DNA of 64,000 nt from Halpernia humi (GTDB lineage: Bacteria; Bacteroidota; Bacteroidia; Flavobacteriales; Weeksellaceae). Below the pieces are notes generated by a model. It saw only the letters and a list, made by a program, of their open reading frames with translations. It was not told where the DNA came from and searched no databases. This document shows, one piece after another, positions 46,365-55,223 of the stretch; within the stretch, counting starts at the first letter, position 1, and each line of letters starts with the position of its first letter. The DNA lies in contig NZ_FNUS01000003.1 in the NCBI RefSeq assembly GCF_900108025.1, positions 62,001-126,000 of the forward strand. The letters are read 5' to 3'. Position numbers and translations under genes: made by a program.

Positions 46365-48161
46365 ATGTTAAAAACTGCTCTAAAATACTTTTTTTATTTG
46401 ATGATTTTCTCTCTACTAACAAATTGCAACAAGAAGGAAAACACGACTCAAAAAACAGATTCCTCCGCTTCTATTGATAGTATTGCTGCTAATTATTATG
46501 AAGATTATTTACAACTTCATCCTTTAGAAGCAACGGCGCAGGGCGACAATAGATATAATGATTTGCTGCCGATTTCAATTTCTAAAGAACAGATTTCCAA
46601 AGAAATAAATCTTTATTCTAAATATCAAAAAGAACTAAAAAATGTAGATTACGCGGCTTTATCTGATGATAAGAAAGTGGTTTTTGATGTTTTAGATTAT
46701 GAAATTAAAGATAAAATTGAAAGTTTTGCTTATCATCCAGAACTCATTCCCTTCACACAATTTGATGGTTTGCCATTGCAATTTCCACTTTTGGGCAGTG
46801 GCGAAGGAAACCAGCCTTTTAAAAACGCCAAAGATTATGATAATTGGTTAAAAAGAATGGATCTTTTCGCCGTTTGGATGGATTCTGCACAAAGCAATTT
46901 CCGCGAAGGTGAAAAAATAGGATTCGTTTTGCCCAAAAAATTAGTACTGAAAATGATTCCGCAGTTGCGCGCAGCAGAAATTACCAGCACAGATATGCAA
47001 AAAAATATTTTTTATGGACCTATAAAAAATTCGCCTAAAGACTTTTCAACTATAGAAAAAAATAAATATGCGAAACTTTTTCAAGAAAATATAAAATCTA
47101 AAATAATTCCATCTTATACCAAAATGGCCGATTTTTTAGAAAAAGAATATTTGCCAAAAGCAAGAAATACAGACGGTTACAACGGATTACCAAACGGAAG
47201 CGCTATTTATAGTTATTACGTAAAAAGTTGGACAACAACACAAAAAACGCCTGAAGAAATTAATAAATTAGGACTAGAACAAGTGGCAATGTTGCGCGCC
47301 GAAATGGAAAAAGTGAAAGACCAAGTCGGCTTTAAAGGCACTTTAGAGCAATTTTTAAACTTTGAAAAAAATGATAAAAAAGCAATGCCTTACAAAACCA
47401 GCAAAGAAATTATCGCTGCTTTCAATGGCATTTTAAAAAAAATTACACCGGGTTTAAAAACGATGTTTAATGTAACACCAAAAACACCATTTGAAATTCG
47501 CCAAACCGAAAAGTTTCGTGAAGCAAGCGCAAGCGCAGAATACATGCAAGGAACGCCAGACGGAAAAAGACCTGGTATTTTCTATATTCCAATTCCTGAT
47601 CCCACGAAATTTAATGTGACGTCTGGTATGGAATCTTTGTTTCTTCACGAAGCCATTCCCGGTCATCATTACCAAATATCTTTACAGCAAGAAAATACAA
47701 AATTGCCAAAATTTATGCGTTTTGGTTGGCTCGGTGCTTATGGCGAAGGTTGGGCGCATTACTGTGAAACTTTAGGCCCAGAATTAGGACTTTATAAAGA
47801 TCCGTACCAAAAATTGGGCTATTTGAGCGATCAAATGTTGCGCGCGGTTCGTTTAGTAATTGACACCGGAATACACACCGGGAAAATGACGCGCGAACAA
47901 GCCATAAAATATTTTTTAGATAATGTATCTTATGATGAAGCGGGTGCAACGGCAGAAGTAGAACGGTATATGGCAATGCCCGGGCAAGCCTTAAGTTATA
48001 AAATTGGTGCATTAAAAATCCGCGAATTGCGCACAAAATACACAAAATCTTTAGGCAATAAATTTAATCTTGCCAAATTTCACGATGAAGTTTTGAGCCA
48101 AGGTTGTTTGCCTTTAGATGTTTTGGATAGGAAGATGGAAAATTGGGCAAAAAAACAATAA
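46365..48161 (+). CDS. DUF885 family lipoprotein, probable metallopeptidase
   Basis: This 598-residue protein has a lipobox Cys21 (LLTNC), so it is an envelope lipoprotein. The DUF885 zinc motif LHEAIPGHHYQ lies near residue 427, followed by the GEGWAHYCE segment with a further Glu, which together make a gluzincin-like active site. The family is thought to cleave peptides; the substrate is not known. A strong start and normal length suggest an intact gene. Confidence 0.88.
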   Translation: MLKTALKYFFYLMIFSLLTNCNKKENTTQKTDSSASIDSIAANYYEDYLQLHPLEATAQGDNRYNDLLPISISKEQISKEINLYSKYQKELKNVDYAALSDDKKVVFDVLDYEIKDKIESFAYHPELIPFTQFDGLPLQFPLLGSGEGNQPFKNAKDYDNWLKRMDLFAVWMDSAQSNFREGEKIGFVLPKKLVLKMIPQLRAAEITSTDMQKNIFYGPIKNSPKDFSTIEKNKYAKLFQENIKSKIIPSYTKMADFLEKEYLPKARNTDGYNGLPNGSAIYSYYVKSWTTTQKTPEEINKLGLEQVAMLRAEMEKVKDQVGFKGTLEQFLNFEKNDKKAMPYKTSKEIIAAFNGILKKITPGLKTMFNVTPKTPFEIRQTEKFREASASAEYMQGTPDGKRPGIFYIPIPDPTKFNVTSGMESLFLHEAIPGHHYQISLQQENTKLPKFMRFGWLGAYGEGWAHYCETLGPELGLYKDPYQKLGYLSDQMLRAVRLVIDTGIHTGKMTREQAIKYFLDNVSYDEAGATAEVERYMAMPGQALSYKIGALKIRELRTKYTKSLGNKFNLAKFHDEVLSQGCLPLDVLDRKMENWAKKQ

Positions 48162-48186
48162 TTTTCATCAAAGAAATTGGTATTTA

Positions 48187-48873
48187 ATGACAATTCTGTT
48201 CACTAAAAAAATAAGTGCAAAAGCATTAGAAAACGCCTTAAATAAAGAAATTGAGCCGCATTTTCTAGACGTATTGCATTTTAAAATTAGAACATTAAAA
48301 CCATTTCCTCTGGGGAATAAATCACTCATTTTCAGTAGTGTAAATGGTGTAGAAGCCTTTTTTAAAAATCAATTTTCACCCAAAGAAAATTTTGCCATTA
48401 AGCCTTACAATAAAATTTATTGTGTAGGCAAGAAAACCAAATTAAAAGTAAAATCTTATGGCTTTGGTGTTTTTAAAACAAAAAAAAGCGCAAAAGACCT
48501 TCGCGACTTTATTCTTGAAAAAAGTAGCGGAGAAGATTTTTTACACTTTTGCGGAAATTTGGGTTTAGATATTTTTGATAAAAATTTACCACTACAAAAC
48601 GTTAAATACAAAAAAATAGTATCTTATGAAACCAACTTGTTGTATCCTAAAATAGAGCAGAAATTTGATGCTATAGTTTTTTTTAGTCCAAGCGGAGTTC
48701 GTAGTTTTGCAAAACATAATTCTTTGGAAAATTGCACACTCTTTTCGATTGGCGAAACCACTTCCGCAGAAATAAAAAAACTGACGCAACAAGAGATAAA
48801 CACCAGTAAAGAGCAGAGTTTAAAATCTTTGCTTTTGCTGATTAACAATAAATTTGAAGCAAATAATGCTTAA
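48187..48873 (+). CDS. hemD: uroporphyrinogen-III synthase
   Basis: From the ATG at 48187 the protein has 228 residues (MTILFTKKISAKAL). The frame is open 23 codons further upstream but would overlap the DUF885 gene, so this start is preferred. The two-lobe HemD pattern is visible, with IIFSSVNGVEAF-like and VFFSPSGVRSF motifs. HemD is poorly conserved, but hemE follows 6 bases later, which supports the call. It closes hydroxymethylbilane to uroporphyrinogen III in haem synthesis. Confidence 0.88.
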   Translation: MTILFTKKISAKALENALNKEIEPHFLDVLHFKIRTLKPFPLGNKSLIFSSVNGVEAFFKNQFSPKENFAIKPYNKIYCVGKKTKLKVKSYGFGVFKTKKSAKDLRDFILEKSSGEDFLHFCGNLGLDIFDKNLPLQNVKYKKIVSYETNLLYPKIEQKFDAIVFFSPSGVRSFAKHNSLENCTLFSIGETTSAEIKKLTQQEINTSKEQSLKSLLLLINNKFEANNA

Positions 48874-48879
48874 TAAATT

Positions 48880-49905
48880 ATGATAAAAAACGACTTATAT
48901 TTAAGAGCATTAAAAGGAGAAACTGTAGAAAGACCACCAGTTTGGATGATGCGACAAGCAGGAAGATTTCTACCAGAATTTCGCGCATTACGCGATAATT
49001 ACGATTTCTTTACACGTTGTCAAACGCCAGAACTTGCTTCTGATATTACTTTAATGCCGATAAAACGATATCCTTTAGACGCCGCTATTTTATTTTCTGA
49101 TATTTTGGTGATTCCCCAAGCGATGGGAATGAATTTTGAAATGCGCGAAAATGTGGGACCTTGGTTAGAAAATCCGATCAGAACTTTAGAACAGGTTCAA
49201 AATATTGAAGTTCCTAGTGTTGATGATACTTTGGGCTATGTTTTTGATGCGATTGAATTGACTTTAATTAAATTAAATAACGATATTCCATTAATTGGAT
49301 TTGCGGGAAGTCCGTGGACGATTTTGTGTTATTGCGTAGAAGGAAAAGGCAGCAAAACATTTGATACTGCTAAAGCATTTTGTTTTCAAAATCCTGAAGC
49401 GGCGCATTTATTATTACAAAAAATTACAGATACCACGATTGCTTATTTAAAAAGAAAAGTTGAAAAAGGCGTTTCTGCCGTTCAGGTTTTTGATTCTTGG
49501 GGCGGAATGTTGTCGCCGCAAGATTATCAGGAATTTTCTTGGCCTTACATTAATCAAATTGTAGAAGCACTTGCGGATCTTTCGCCTGTTGTCGTTTTTG
49601 GAAAAGGATGTTGGTTTGCGTTGGAAGAAATGACTTTGTCCAAAGCCTCTGCTTTGGGCGTAGATTGGACGATTACGCCAGAAAATGCAAGAAAATTAAC
49701 CGGAAATAATATCACTTTACAGGGAAATTTTGATCCGTCAAGATTATTGTCGCCGCCGGAAACGATTAAAAAAATGGTAACCGAAATGATAAACCGTTTT
49801 GGAAAAGACAAATATATCGCCAATCTCGGCCACGGAATTTTGCCGAATATTCCTTTGGAAAACGCGGAAGCGTTTATTAGAGCGGTGGTGGATTGGAAGG
49901 GGTAA
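48880..49905 (+). CDS. hemE: uroporphyrinogen decarboxylase
   Basis: This 341-residue enzyme has the family start [18 protein letters not shown] with the substrate-binding arginines, [12 protein letters not shown] in the middle and LGHGILPN near the end. It decarboxylates uroporphyrinogen III to coproporphyrinogen III. It follows hemD by 6 bases, so the two form a haem operon. Confidence 0.97.
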   Translation: MIKNDLYLRALKGETVERPPVWMMRQAGRFLPEFRALRDNYDFFTRCQTPELASDITLMPIKRYPLDAAILFSDILVIPQAMGMNFEMRENVGPWLENPIRTLEQVQNIEVPSVDDTLGYVFDAIELTLIKLNNDIPLIGFAGSPWTILCYCVEGKGSKTFDTAKAFCFQNPEAAHLLLQKITDTTIAYLKRKVEKGVSAVQVFDSWGGMLSPQDYQEFSWPYINQIVEALADLSPVVVFGKGCWFALEEMTLSKASALGVDWTITPENARKLTGNNITLQGNFDPSRLLSPPETIKKMVTEMINRFGKDKYIANLGHGILPNIPLENAEAFIRAVVDWKG

Positions 49906-49923
49906 TTTCTAAAATTTTACAGA

Positions 49924-50664
49924 ATGCCATTTACATTTTCTCATCCCGCAATAGTTTTACCTTTAAAATATTTGCCTGGAAAATGGTTTTCTCTGACTGG
50001 TCTTGTAATCGGAAGTCTTACGCCGGATTTTGAATATTTTCTGAGAATGAAAGTTCAAAGTAATTACAGTCACACAATTAGTGGATTGTTTTGGTTTGAT
50101 TTACCATTGGGAATCTTATTGGCTTTTATTTTTCATGATATTGTCAGAAATAAATTTTTTGAAAACTTACCTTCATTTTTGAAATCAAGATTTTTGAAAT
50201 TTGAAGATTTTGACTGGAATAATTATTTTAAAAACAACTGGCTTATTGTGATAATTTCAGTTTTAATTGGTGCAAGTTCACATTTATTTTGGGACAGTTT
50301 CACCCATTCGTCGGGATATTTTGTAGAAATGATTCCAACTTTAAAAAACAGCGTTTTTCTTTTTGGGAAACAAATTCCTCTTTTTAAAATTCTACAGCAC
50401 GGAAGCGGTGTATTTGGCGGAACTGCAATCGTTTTTGCAATTTTTAAAATGCCTCAACAATTAATTATTTCGAAGAAAATAGATTTAAAATATTGGCTAA
50501 TATTCTTGCTTTTAACTTCAATAATATTTTTAATTAGAATTTTGCTTAAGAAAAATTTAATGATTGGCGATTTCATTGTAACATCAATTTCAGCAGCAAT
50601 TATTTCACTTTTTGCGACATCACTTCTATTTCTAAAGAAAATTAATTTTATGTATTTAAATTAA
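49924..50664 (+). CDS. DUF4184 membrane protein
   Basis: This 246-residue integral membrane protein has about five to six hydrophobic segments and the DUF4184 features MPFTFSHPAIVLPL at the start, GSLTPDFEYFLR and SHLFWDSFTH. The conserved His/Asp residues suggest metal-dependent hydrolysis, but no function is established. It follows hemE by 18 bases and may be co-transcribed. Its stop overlaps the sufS stop on a TTAA palindrome. Confidence 0.82.
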   Translation: MPFTFSHPAIVLPLKYLPGKWFSLTGLVIGSLTPDFEYFLRMKVQSNYSHTISGLFWFDLPLGILLAFIFHDIVRNKFFENLPSFLKSRFLKFEDFDWNNYFKNNWLIVIISVLIGASSHLFWDSFTHSSGYFVEMIPTLKNSVFLFGKQIPLFKILQHGSGVFGGTAIVFAIFKMPQQLIISKKIDLKYWLIFLLLTSIIFLIRILLKKNLMIGDFIVTSISAAIISLFATSLLFLKKINFMYLN

Positions 50665-51887
50665 GAAAGCATCTTTTGCGCTTTTCTCACACCTTCCACC
50701 AAAACATCAACCTCTTCAAAAGTATTATAAACCGCAAAACTCGCGCGAACCGTTCCTGCAATATTAAAAAAGTTCATAATCGGTTGCGTGCAATGATGGC
50801 CGGTTCTCACGGCAATTCCGAGTTTGTCCAAAATCATTCCGACATCTGAAGCAATGCCAATTCCTTCCAAATTAAAAGAAATTACGCCCGTTCTTTTGGC
50901 TTTTTCACCGTAAATTTTTAAACCATCTATTTCCAATAATTTTTTCTGGCCATATTCTAAAAGTTCATTTTCATGCTTTTGAATATTGAGAATGCCGATT
51001 TTATTCATAAAATCAATAGCTGCACCGAGCGCGATATTTCCACCAACATTGGGCGTTCCGGCTTCAAATTTAAACGGCAAACCAGCGTAAGTGGTTTTTT
51101 CAAACGTGCAGATTGAAATCATTTCGCCACCGCCGTGAAAAGGCTGCAATTTTTCTAAAACTTCTTCTTTCCCATAAAGAATTCCCGTGCCCATCGGCGC
51201 ATAAATTTTATGCCCAGAAAACACGAAAAAATCACAATCCATTTTTTGAACATCAATTTCAAAATGAACGACAGATTGCGCGCCGTCAATTAAAATATAA
51301 GCGGAAGAATTTTTTCTGACTTTTTTAATAATTTCTTCAATCGGATTAATCACGCCCAAAGCATTAGAAACCTGATTAACAGAGACAATTTTTGTTTTTT
51401 CAGACAACCATTCATCTAAAACATCAATTTGCAAAACGCCGTTTTCATCCATCGGGATCACGCGTAATTTTGCGCCAGTCCGTTCACAAAGCATTTGCCA
51501 CGGAACAATATTCGAATGGTGTTCCAGATAAGAAATGATAATTTCATCGTCTTTTTTTACCCAGTTAGAATTTCCTAAAGCGTACGCAACCAGATTAATA
51601 CCTTCCGTTGTTCCTTTTGTGAAAATAACTTCGTAGTCATTTTTTGCATTAATGAATTTCTGAATTTTTTGGCGCGCAAGTTCCATTTCCGTTGTCGCTA
51701 ATTGGCTCAAAGTATGAATGCCACGGTGAACATTGGCGTTGATTTCCGTGTAATATTTTTCCAAAGTGGTTAAAACAGAAAGTGGTTTTTGGGACGTGGC
51801 CGCGTTATCTAAATAAACCAAAGGTTTACCGTTAACTTGCTGATTCAGAATTGGAAACTGGCTTCTGATATGTTGTAAATCTAACAT
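50661..51887 (-). CDS. sufS: cysteine desulfurase SufS
   Basis: This 408-residue PLP enzyme is of class-V aminotransferase fold. The PLP lysine is Lys227 in FSGHKIYAP and the persulfide cysteine is Cys366 in RTGHHCTQP, the group II (SufS) pattern. It supplies sulfur for Fe-S cluster assembly. The rest of the suf operon is not adjacent; a sufE gene lies about 10 kb downstream in a glycosyltransferase operon. It converges with the DUF4184 gene with overlapping stops. Confidence 0.95.
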   Translation of the reverse strand: MLDLQHIRSQFPILNQQVNGKPLVYLDNAATSQKPLSVLTTLEKYYTEINANVHRGIHTLSQLATTEMELARQKIQKFINAKNDYEVIFTKGTTEGINLVAYALGNSNWVKKDDEIIISYLEHHSNIVPWQMLCERTGAKLRVIPMDENGVLQIDVLDEWLSEKTKIVSVNQVSNALGVINPIEEIIKKVRKNSSAYILIDGAQSVVHFEIDVQKMDCDFFVFSGHKIYAPMGTGILYGKEEVLEKLQPFHGGGEMISICTFEKTTYAGLPFKFEAGTPNVGGNIALGAAIDFMNKIGILNIQKHENELLEYGQKKLLEIDGLKIYGEKAKRTGVISFNLEGIGIASDVGMILDKLGIAVRTGHHCTQPIMNFFNIAGTVRASFAVYNTFEEVDVLVEGVRKAQKMLS

Positions 51888-51931
51888 TTTATGAGATTAT
51901 ATAATTACTTATTGAAATATGACATTAGAAA

Positions 51932-52726
51932 TTAAACTAATTCTGGGCTTATTTGTGATAAATCGTCTTCTGGCTGAATTAATTTTTCATTTTTCAACTT
52001 TTTAAGTTTCCAGAACCAATATAAACCGGCTAAAGGAATCCCCAAATTTATAGTTGAATTCAAATAACCCATCGTCGAAAATCCAAATCCCAGAAAAGTA
52101 AATTGAACTATTTTAAAACTAAATCCTGCTACCGCATTATAAATTATAGTCGGAAAATTTAACAGAATTATGGCTATATATTTTAGCCACTTTCTTTTCA
52201 AATTGCTTTTTCTGATTCTATTGATTACATAAACATTGAAGATTGGAATTATTATTCCAAGTAATCCAATAACATAAAATATCACCATATTCGGAATAGG
52301 ATTTTTTACTTCTAATGGCAAAAAGTTCAAAATCTTCTTGGTATTATCATCAAATAAAAATTGCAAAACGCCAAATTCTTTTTGATTTTTAAATTGCAAC
52401 AAAACGATTGTAGTATTTGGTGGCGTGCTATTTTGCTTGTTCGTTGAAATTTTCTTTTGAGCGGTGATAAAATTGTATTCTACATCTTTCCCAAAATACA
52501 TTATAAAATTTTGTCTAAAATCTGACAAGCCATTTTTCATTTCCGCAATATTGGCTGGTTTTCCATTGCTTTCTAAAGCGAAATAAGGAATACTTTCATC
52601 TACACCTTTATTTATAAGTGTATTCATAAATTTTTTGGAAGTTTCTGAGTACTCTATTGAATTTTGAAAAAAACTGCATGAAACTAAATTTAAAACGACG
52701 AATAAAAAGAATAATTTTAATTTCAT
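51932..52726 (-). CDS. lipoprotein-like membrane protein of unknown function
   Basis: This 264-residue protein has an N-terminal lipobox-like signal (LNLVSC), an N-terminal soluble part of about 130 residues (FMNTLINKGVDESIPYFA) and three to four membrane segments in the C-terminal half. I do not recognise the family. A TAAATTTG box at 52773-52766 (minus strand) may be its -7 element. It lies 44 bases upstream of sufS on the same strand, probably a coincidence. Confidence 0.6.
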   Translation of the reverse strand: MKLKLFFLFVVLNLVSCSFFQNSIEYSETSKKFMNTLINKGVDESIPYFALESNGKPANIAEMKNGLSDFRQNFIMYFGKDVEYNFITAQKKISTNKQNSTPPNTTIVLLQFKNQKEFGVLQFLFDDNTKKILNFLPLEVKNPIPNMVIFYVIGLLGIIIPIFNVYVINRIRKSNLKRKWLKYIAIILLNFPTIIYNAVAGFSFKIVQFTFLGFGFSTMGYLNSTINLGIPLAGLYWFWKLKKLKNEKLIQPEDDLSQISPELV

Positions 52727-52947
52727 TGTTAGGAATATTTTTATTTTAGGCTATTTAGAACGATTCAAATTTACGAAATATTTTCTCGGAAGATTGTTGA
52801 TTTATAATGATAAAAATCTTATCATAATGATTTAGACAAACTTAAAAATAATCTTCTCGCTGATTTTGCAGATAACGCAGATTTAATACAGAAAAATAAA
52901 AAAAATCTGGAAAACCTGGAAAACCTGCGAGAAAAAAAATCAAAAAG

Positions 52948-52969
52948 AATCCTGAAGATATTCAGGATT
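52948..52969 (-). repeat. hairpin preceding the partial glyS copy
   Basis: The hairpin AATCCTGAA-GATA-TTCAGGATT lies in the same order relative to an AATCTGTG-like stretch and a glyS tail as the true glyS terminator at 53142. It could be a second terminator on the minus strand. The surrounding 52727-52947 is AT-rich with CTGGAAAAC and GCAGATAACGCAGATT repeats. Confidence 0.6.
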
Positions 52970-53000
52970 TAATTAAAAATATCTGTGAAAATTCGTGAAA

Positions 53001-53042
53001 CTAAATCTGACTCAAAAGCGTTCTAAAATTTACTTTTTCATC
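53001..53042 (-). repeat. partial copy of the glyS 3' end
   Basis: These 42 bases match the last 14 codons region of glyS (53204-53245) at 41 of 42 positions. They keep the reading frame and stop (KVNFRTLLSQI then TAG), and the single difference is synonymous. The copy is not attached to any larger open frame. Confidence 0.9.
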
Positions 53043-53049
53043 TTAGGAT

Positions 53050-53100
53050 TTGGCTAAAGCCAATGTCTTAAATCAAAATTAAAACGGGCTAAAGCCCGTT
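53050..53100. repeat. paired GGCTAAAGCC hairpins (dispersed repeat)
   Basis: Two small palindromes, TTGGCT-AA-AGCCAA (53050-53063) and AACGGGCT-AA-AGCCCGTT (53083-53100), share the core GGCTAAAGCC, followed by CCTATTGAA. This looks like a REP-like dispersed element common in flavobacterial genomes (from memory). It sits between the glyS terminator and the partial glyS copy. Confidence 0.7.
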
Positions 53101-53141
53101 CCTATTGAATATTATTCATTTAAAAATATTTCTAAACCAAA

Positions 53142-53166
53142 AAATCCCGAACTTTGTTCGGGATTT
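53142..53166 (-). terminator. terminator of glyS
   Basis: The stem AAATCCCGAAC/GTTCGGGATTT (11 bp, TTT loop) with flanking A/T runs lies about 38 bases after the glyS stop. Confidence 0.8.
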
Positions 53167-53203
53167 AACTAAAAAAATCTGTGCAGATCCATGAGCAAAA
53201 TTT

Positions 53204-54745
53204 CTAAATCTGACTCAAAAGCGTTCTAAAATTCACTTTTTCATCAATAATTCTTCGCAAATCTGCAACGGCAACTCTTTCCTGTTTCATCGTATCTCGA
53301 TCGCGAATCGTTACAGTATTATCAACCAAAGAATCGTGGTCAATCGTAATACAGAAAGGCGTTCCAATGGCATCATTTCTTCTATAACGTTTCCCGATGC
53401 TGTCTTTTTCTTCGTAAATTAAATTAAAATCAAATTTCAAATCATCGAAGATTTTTTCTGCATATTCGCCCAAACCATCTTTTTTCATTAAAGGTAAAAT
53501 CGCTGCTTTTACTGGCGCCAAAGCCGGCGGAAGTGATAAAACAGTTCTTTCTGAACCATCTTCCAAAACCTCATCTTTCAACGAATTTGAGAAAATTGCT
53601 AAAAATAAACGGTCTAATCCAACGGAAGTTTCTACCACATAAGGCACATAACTTTCGTTTCTTTCGTTATCAAAATATTGTAATTTTTTTCCGCTAAATT
53701 TTTCGTGTGCTGATAAATCGAAATCTGTTCTGGAATGAATTCCTTCTAATTCTTTAAAGCCAAACGGAAATTTAAACTCAATATCTGCGGCTGCATTTGC
53801 GTAATGCGCCAGTTTTTCGTGATCGTGGAATTTATAATTTTCATTTCCTAAACCCAATGCCAAATGCCAGTTCAAGCGTTTTTGTTTCCATTCTTCGTAA
53901 AAAGTAAGTTCCGTTCCAGGTGGTACAAAATATTGCATTTCCATTTGTTCAAACTCACGCATTCTAAAAATAAACTGTCTCGCAACAATTTCATTTCTAA
54001 AGGCTTTCCCGATTTGAGCAATTCCGAAAGGCAATTTGTGACGAGAAGTTTTTTGCACATTCAAATAATTTACAAAAATTCCCTGCGCCGTTTCCGGACG
54101 CAAATAAAGATCAGTTGCAGATTCTGAAGCCGCGCCCAATTTTGTCCCAAACATCAAATTAAACTGCCGAACTTCCGTCCAGTTTTTAGAACCTGTGTCT
54201 GGATCGGCGATTTCTAATTCTTCAATTAAGGATTTTACATCCGCTAAATCATTGTTTGTCAAAGATTTCGCTAACCTTTCCAGAATTGTTTTTTGTTTTT
54301 GTCGGTATTCTAAAACTCTAGGATTTGTGCTTACAAACTCTTCTTCATTAAAACTGTCGCCAAATCTTTTTGCCGCTTTTTCAATTTCTTTTTGGGCTTT
54401 ATCTTCCAATTTTGCGCAATAATCTTCCAATAAAACATCTGCGCGGAAACGTTTTTTAGAATCTTTATTGTCAATCAAAGGATCATTAAAAGCATCAACG
54501 TGGCCAGAAGCCTTCCAAATTGTGGGATGCATAAATATCGCAGAATCGATCCCGACAATATTCTCATTCATCTGCACCATTGCTTTCCACCAATATTGTT
54601 TGATGTTATTTTTCAGTTCTGCGCCATTTTGTCCGTAGTCATAAATCGCAGAAAGTCCGTCATAAATCTCACTTGAGGGAAAAATAAAACCGTATTCTTT
54701 CGCGTGGGAAACTACTTTCTTAAAAACATCTTCTTGCTTTGCCAT
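53204..54745 (-). CDS. glyS: glycine--tRNA ligase, single-chain type
   Basis: This 513-residue class II synthetase of the eukaryote/archaea-like homodimeric type is usual in Bacteroidota. Visible are LYLRPETAQGIFVNYLN, the motif-2 region RNEIVARQFIFRMREFEQME, and VVETSVGLDRLFLAIF of motif 3. It charges tRNA-Gly. A -7-like TATTTTTG lies at 54769-54762 on the minus strand. Both flanking spacers are rich in repeats, and the last 13 codons plus stop are duplicated 200 bases downstream. Confidence 0.96.
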   Translation of the reverse strand: MAKQEDVFKKVVSHAKEYGFIFPSSEIYDGLSAIYDYGQNGAELKNNIKQYWWKAMVQMNENIVGIDSAIFMHPTIWKASGHVDAFNDPLIDNKDSKKRFRADVLLEDYCAKLEDKAQKEIEKAAKRFGDSFNEEEFVSTNPRVLEYRQKQKTILERLAKSLTNNDLADVKSLIEELEIADPDTGSKNWTEVRQFNLMFGTKLGAASESATDLYLRPETAQGIFVNYLNVQKTSRHKLPFGIAQIGKAFRNEIVARQFIFRMREFEQMEMQYFVPPGTELTFYEEWKQKRLNWHLALGLGNENYKFHDHEKLAHYANAAADIEFKFPFGFKELEGIHSRTDFDLSAHEKFSGKKLQYFDNERNESYVPYVVETSVGLDRLFLAIFSNSLKDEVLEDGSERTVLSLPPALAPVKAAILPLMKKDGLGEYAEKIFDDLKFDFNLIYEEKDSIGKRYRRNDAIGTPFCITIDHDSLVDNTVTIRDRDTMKQERVAVADLRRIIDEKVNFRTLLSQI

Positions 54746-54842
54746 AATATAAAATTGACTGCAAAAATAGGGAAATTTAGATAAAATTTAGAATTTAGAT
54801 TTTTTAAAATAAGAAGCCGGGAACCTGCTTTTCGTTACAATC

Positions 54843-54870
54843 TTTTTTATCCGCCACGGCGGATAAAAAA
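54843..54870. repeat. hairpin of a dispersed repeat upstream of glyS
   Basis: The palindrome TTTTTTATCCGCC/GGCGGATAAAAAA lies in a GC-richer block (54814-54907) with text such as CGGGAACCTGC and GGATTTCCACTGCAATC. I recall similar blocks in many Chryseobacterium-type genomes. It could also act as a terminator. Confidence 0.6.
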
Positions 54871-54966
54871 GGATTTCCACTGCAATCAGGGCTAGTTACG
54901 GGTTTCGCAAAAATGAAAATTATTTACATAATCAGACGAAATTTAATTTTTTCAGTATTTACACAT

Positions 54967-55034
54967 TTTTGTCATTCCGTAGGAATTTAGGCTTGTAATA
55001 TTTAAACTGCAGAGATTCCTACGGAATGACAAAA
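54967..55034. repeat. 68-bp element with 20-bp perfect terminal inverted repeats
   Basis: The left arm TTTTGTCATTCCGTAGGAAT (54967-54986) is exactly complementary to the right arm (55015-55034), with a 28-base centre. No target duplication is obvious and no coding potential is present. It is MITE-like or REP-like. The spacer 54746-55223 contains nothing else that I can name. Confidence 0.8.
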
Positions 55035-55223
55035 TTGCGTTTTGTTAAACGCTTAAATATCTTTTTACTTTCATATGTAGATTTTTATTGTTTTACTAGG
55101 TCATCTGCAATCGCTGAATCTTTATTGGTGTTTGAGTTTGTAAATCATGGCGATTTCAAATGAATAAAATTAAAAAAGCAAAGTCATTTTTAATAAATTA
55201 GCAAAATAAATTTTTGATATAAA

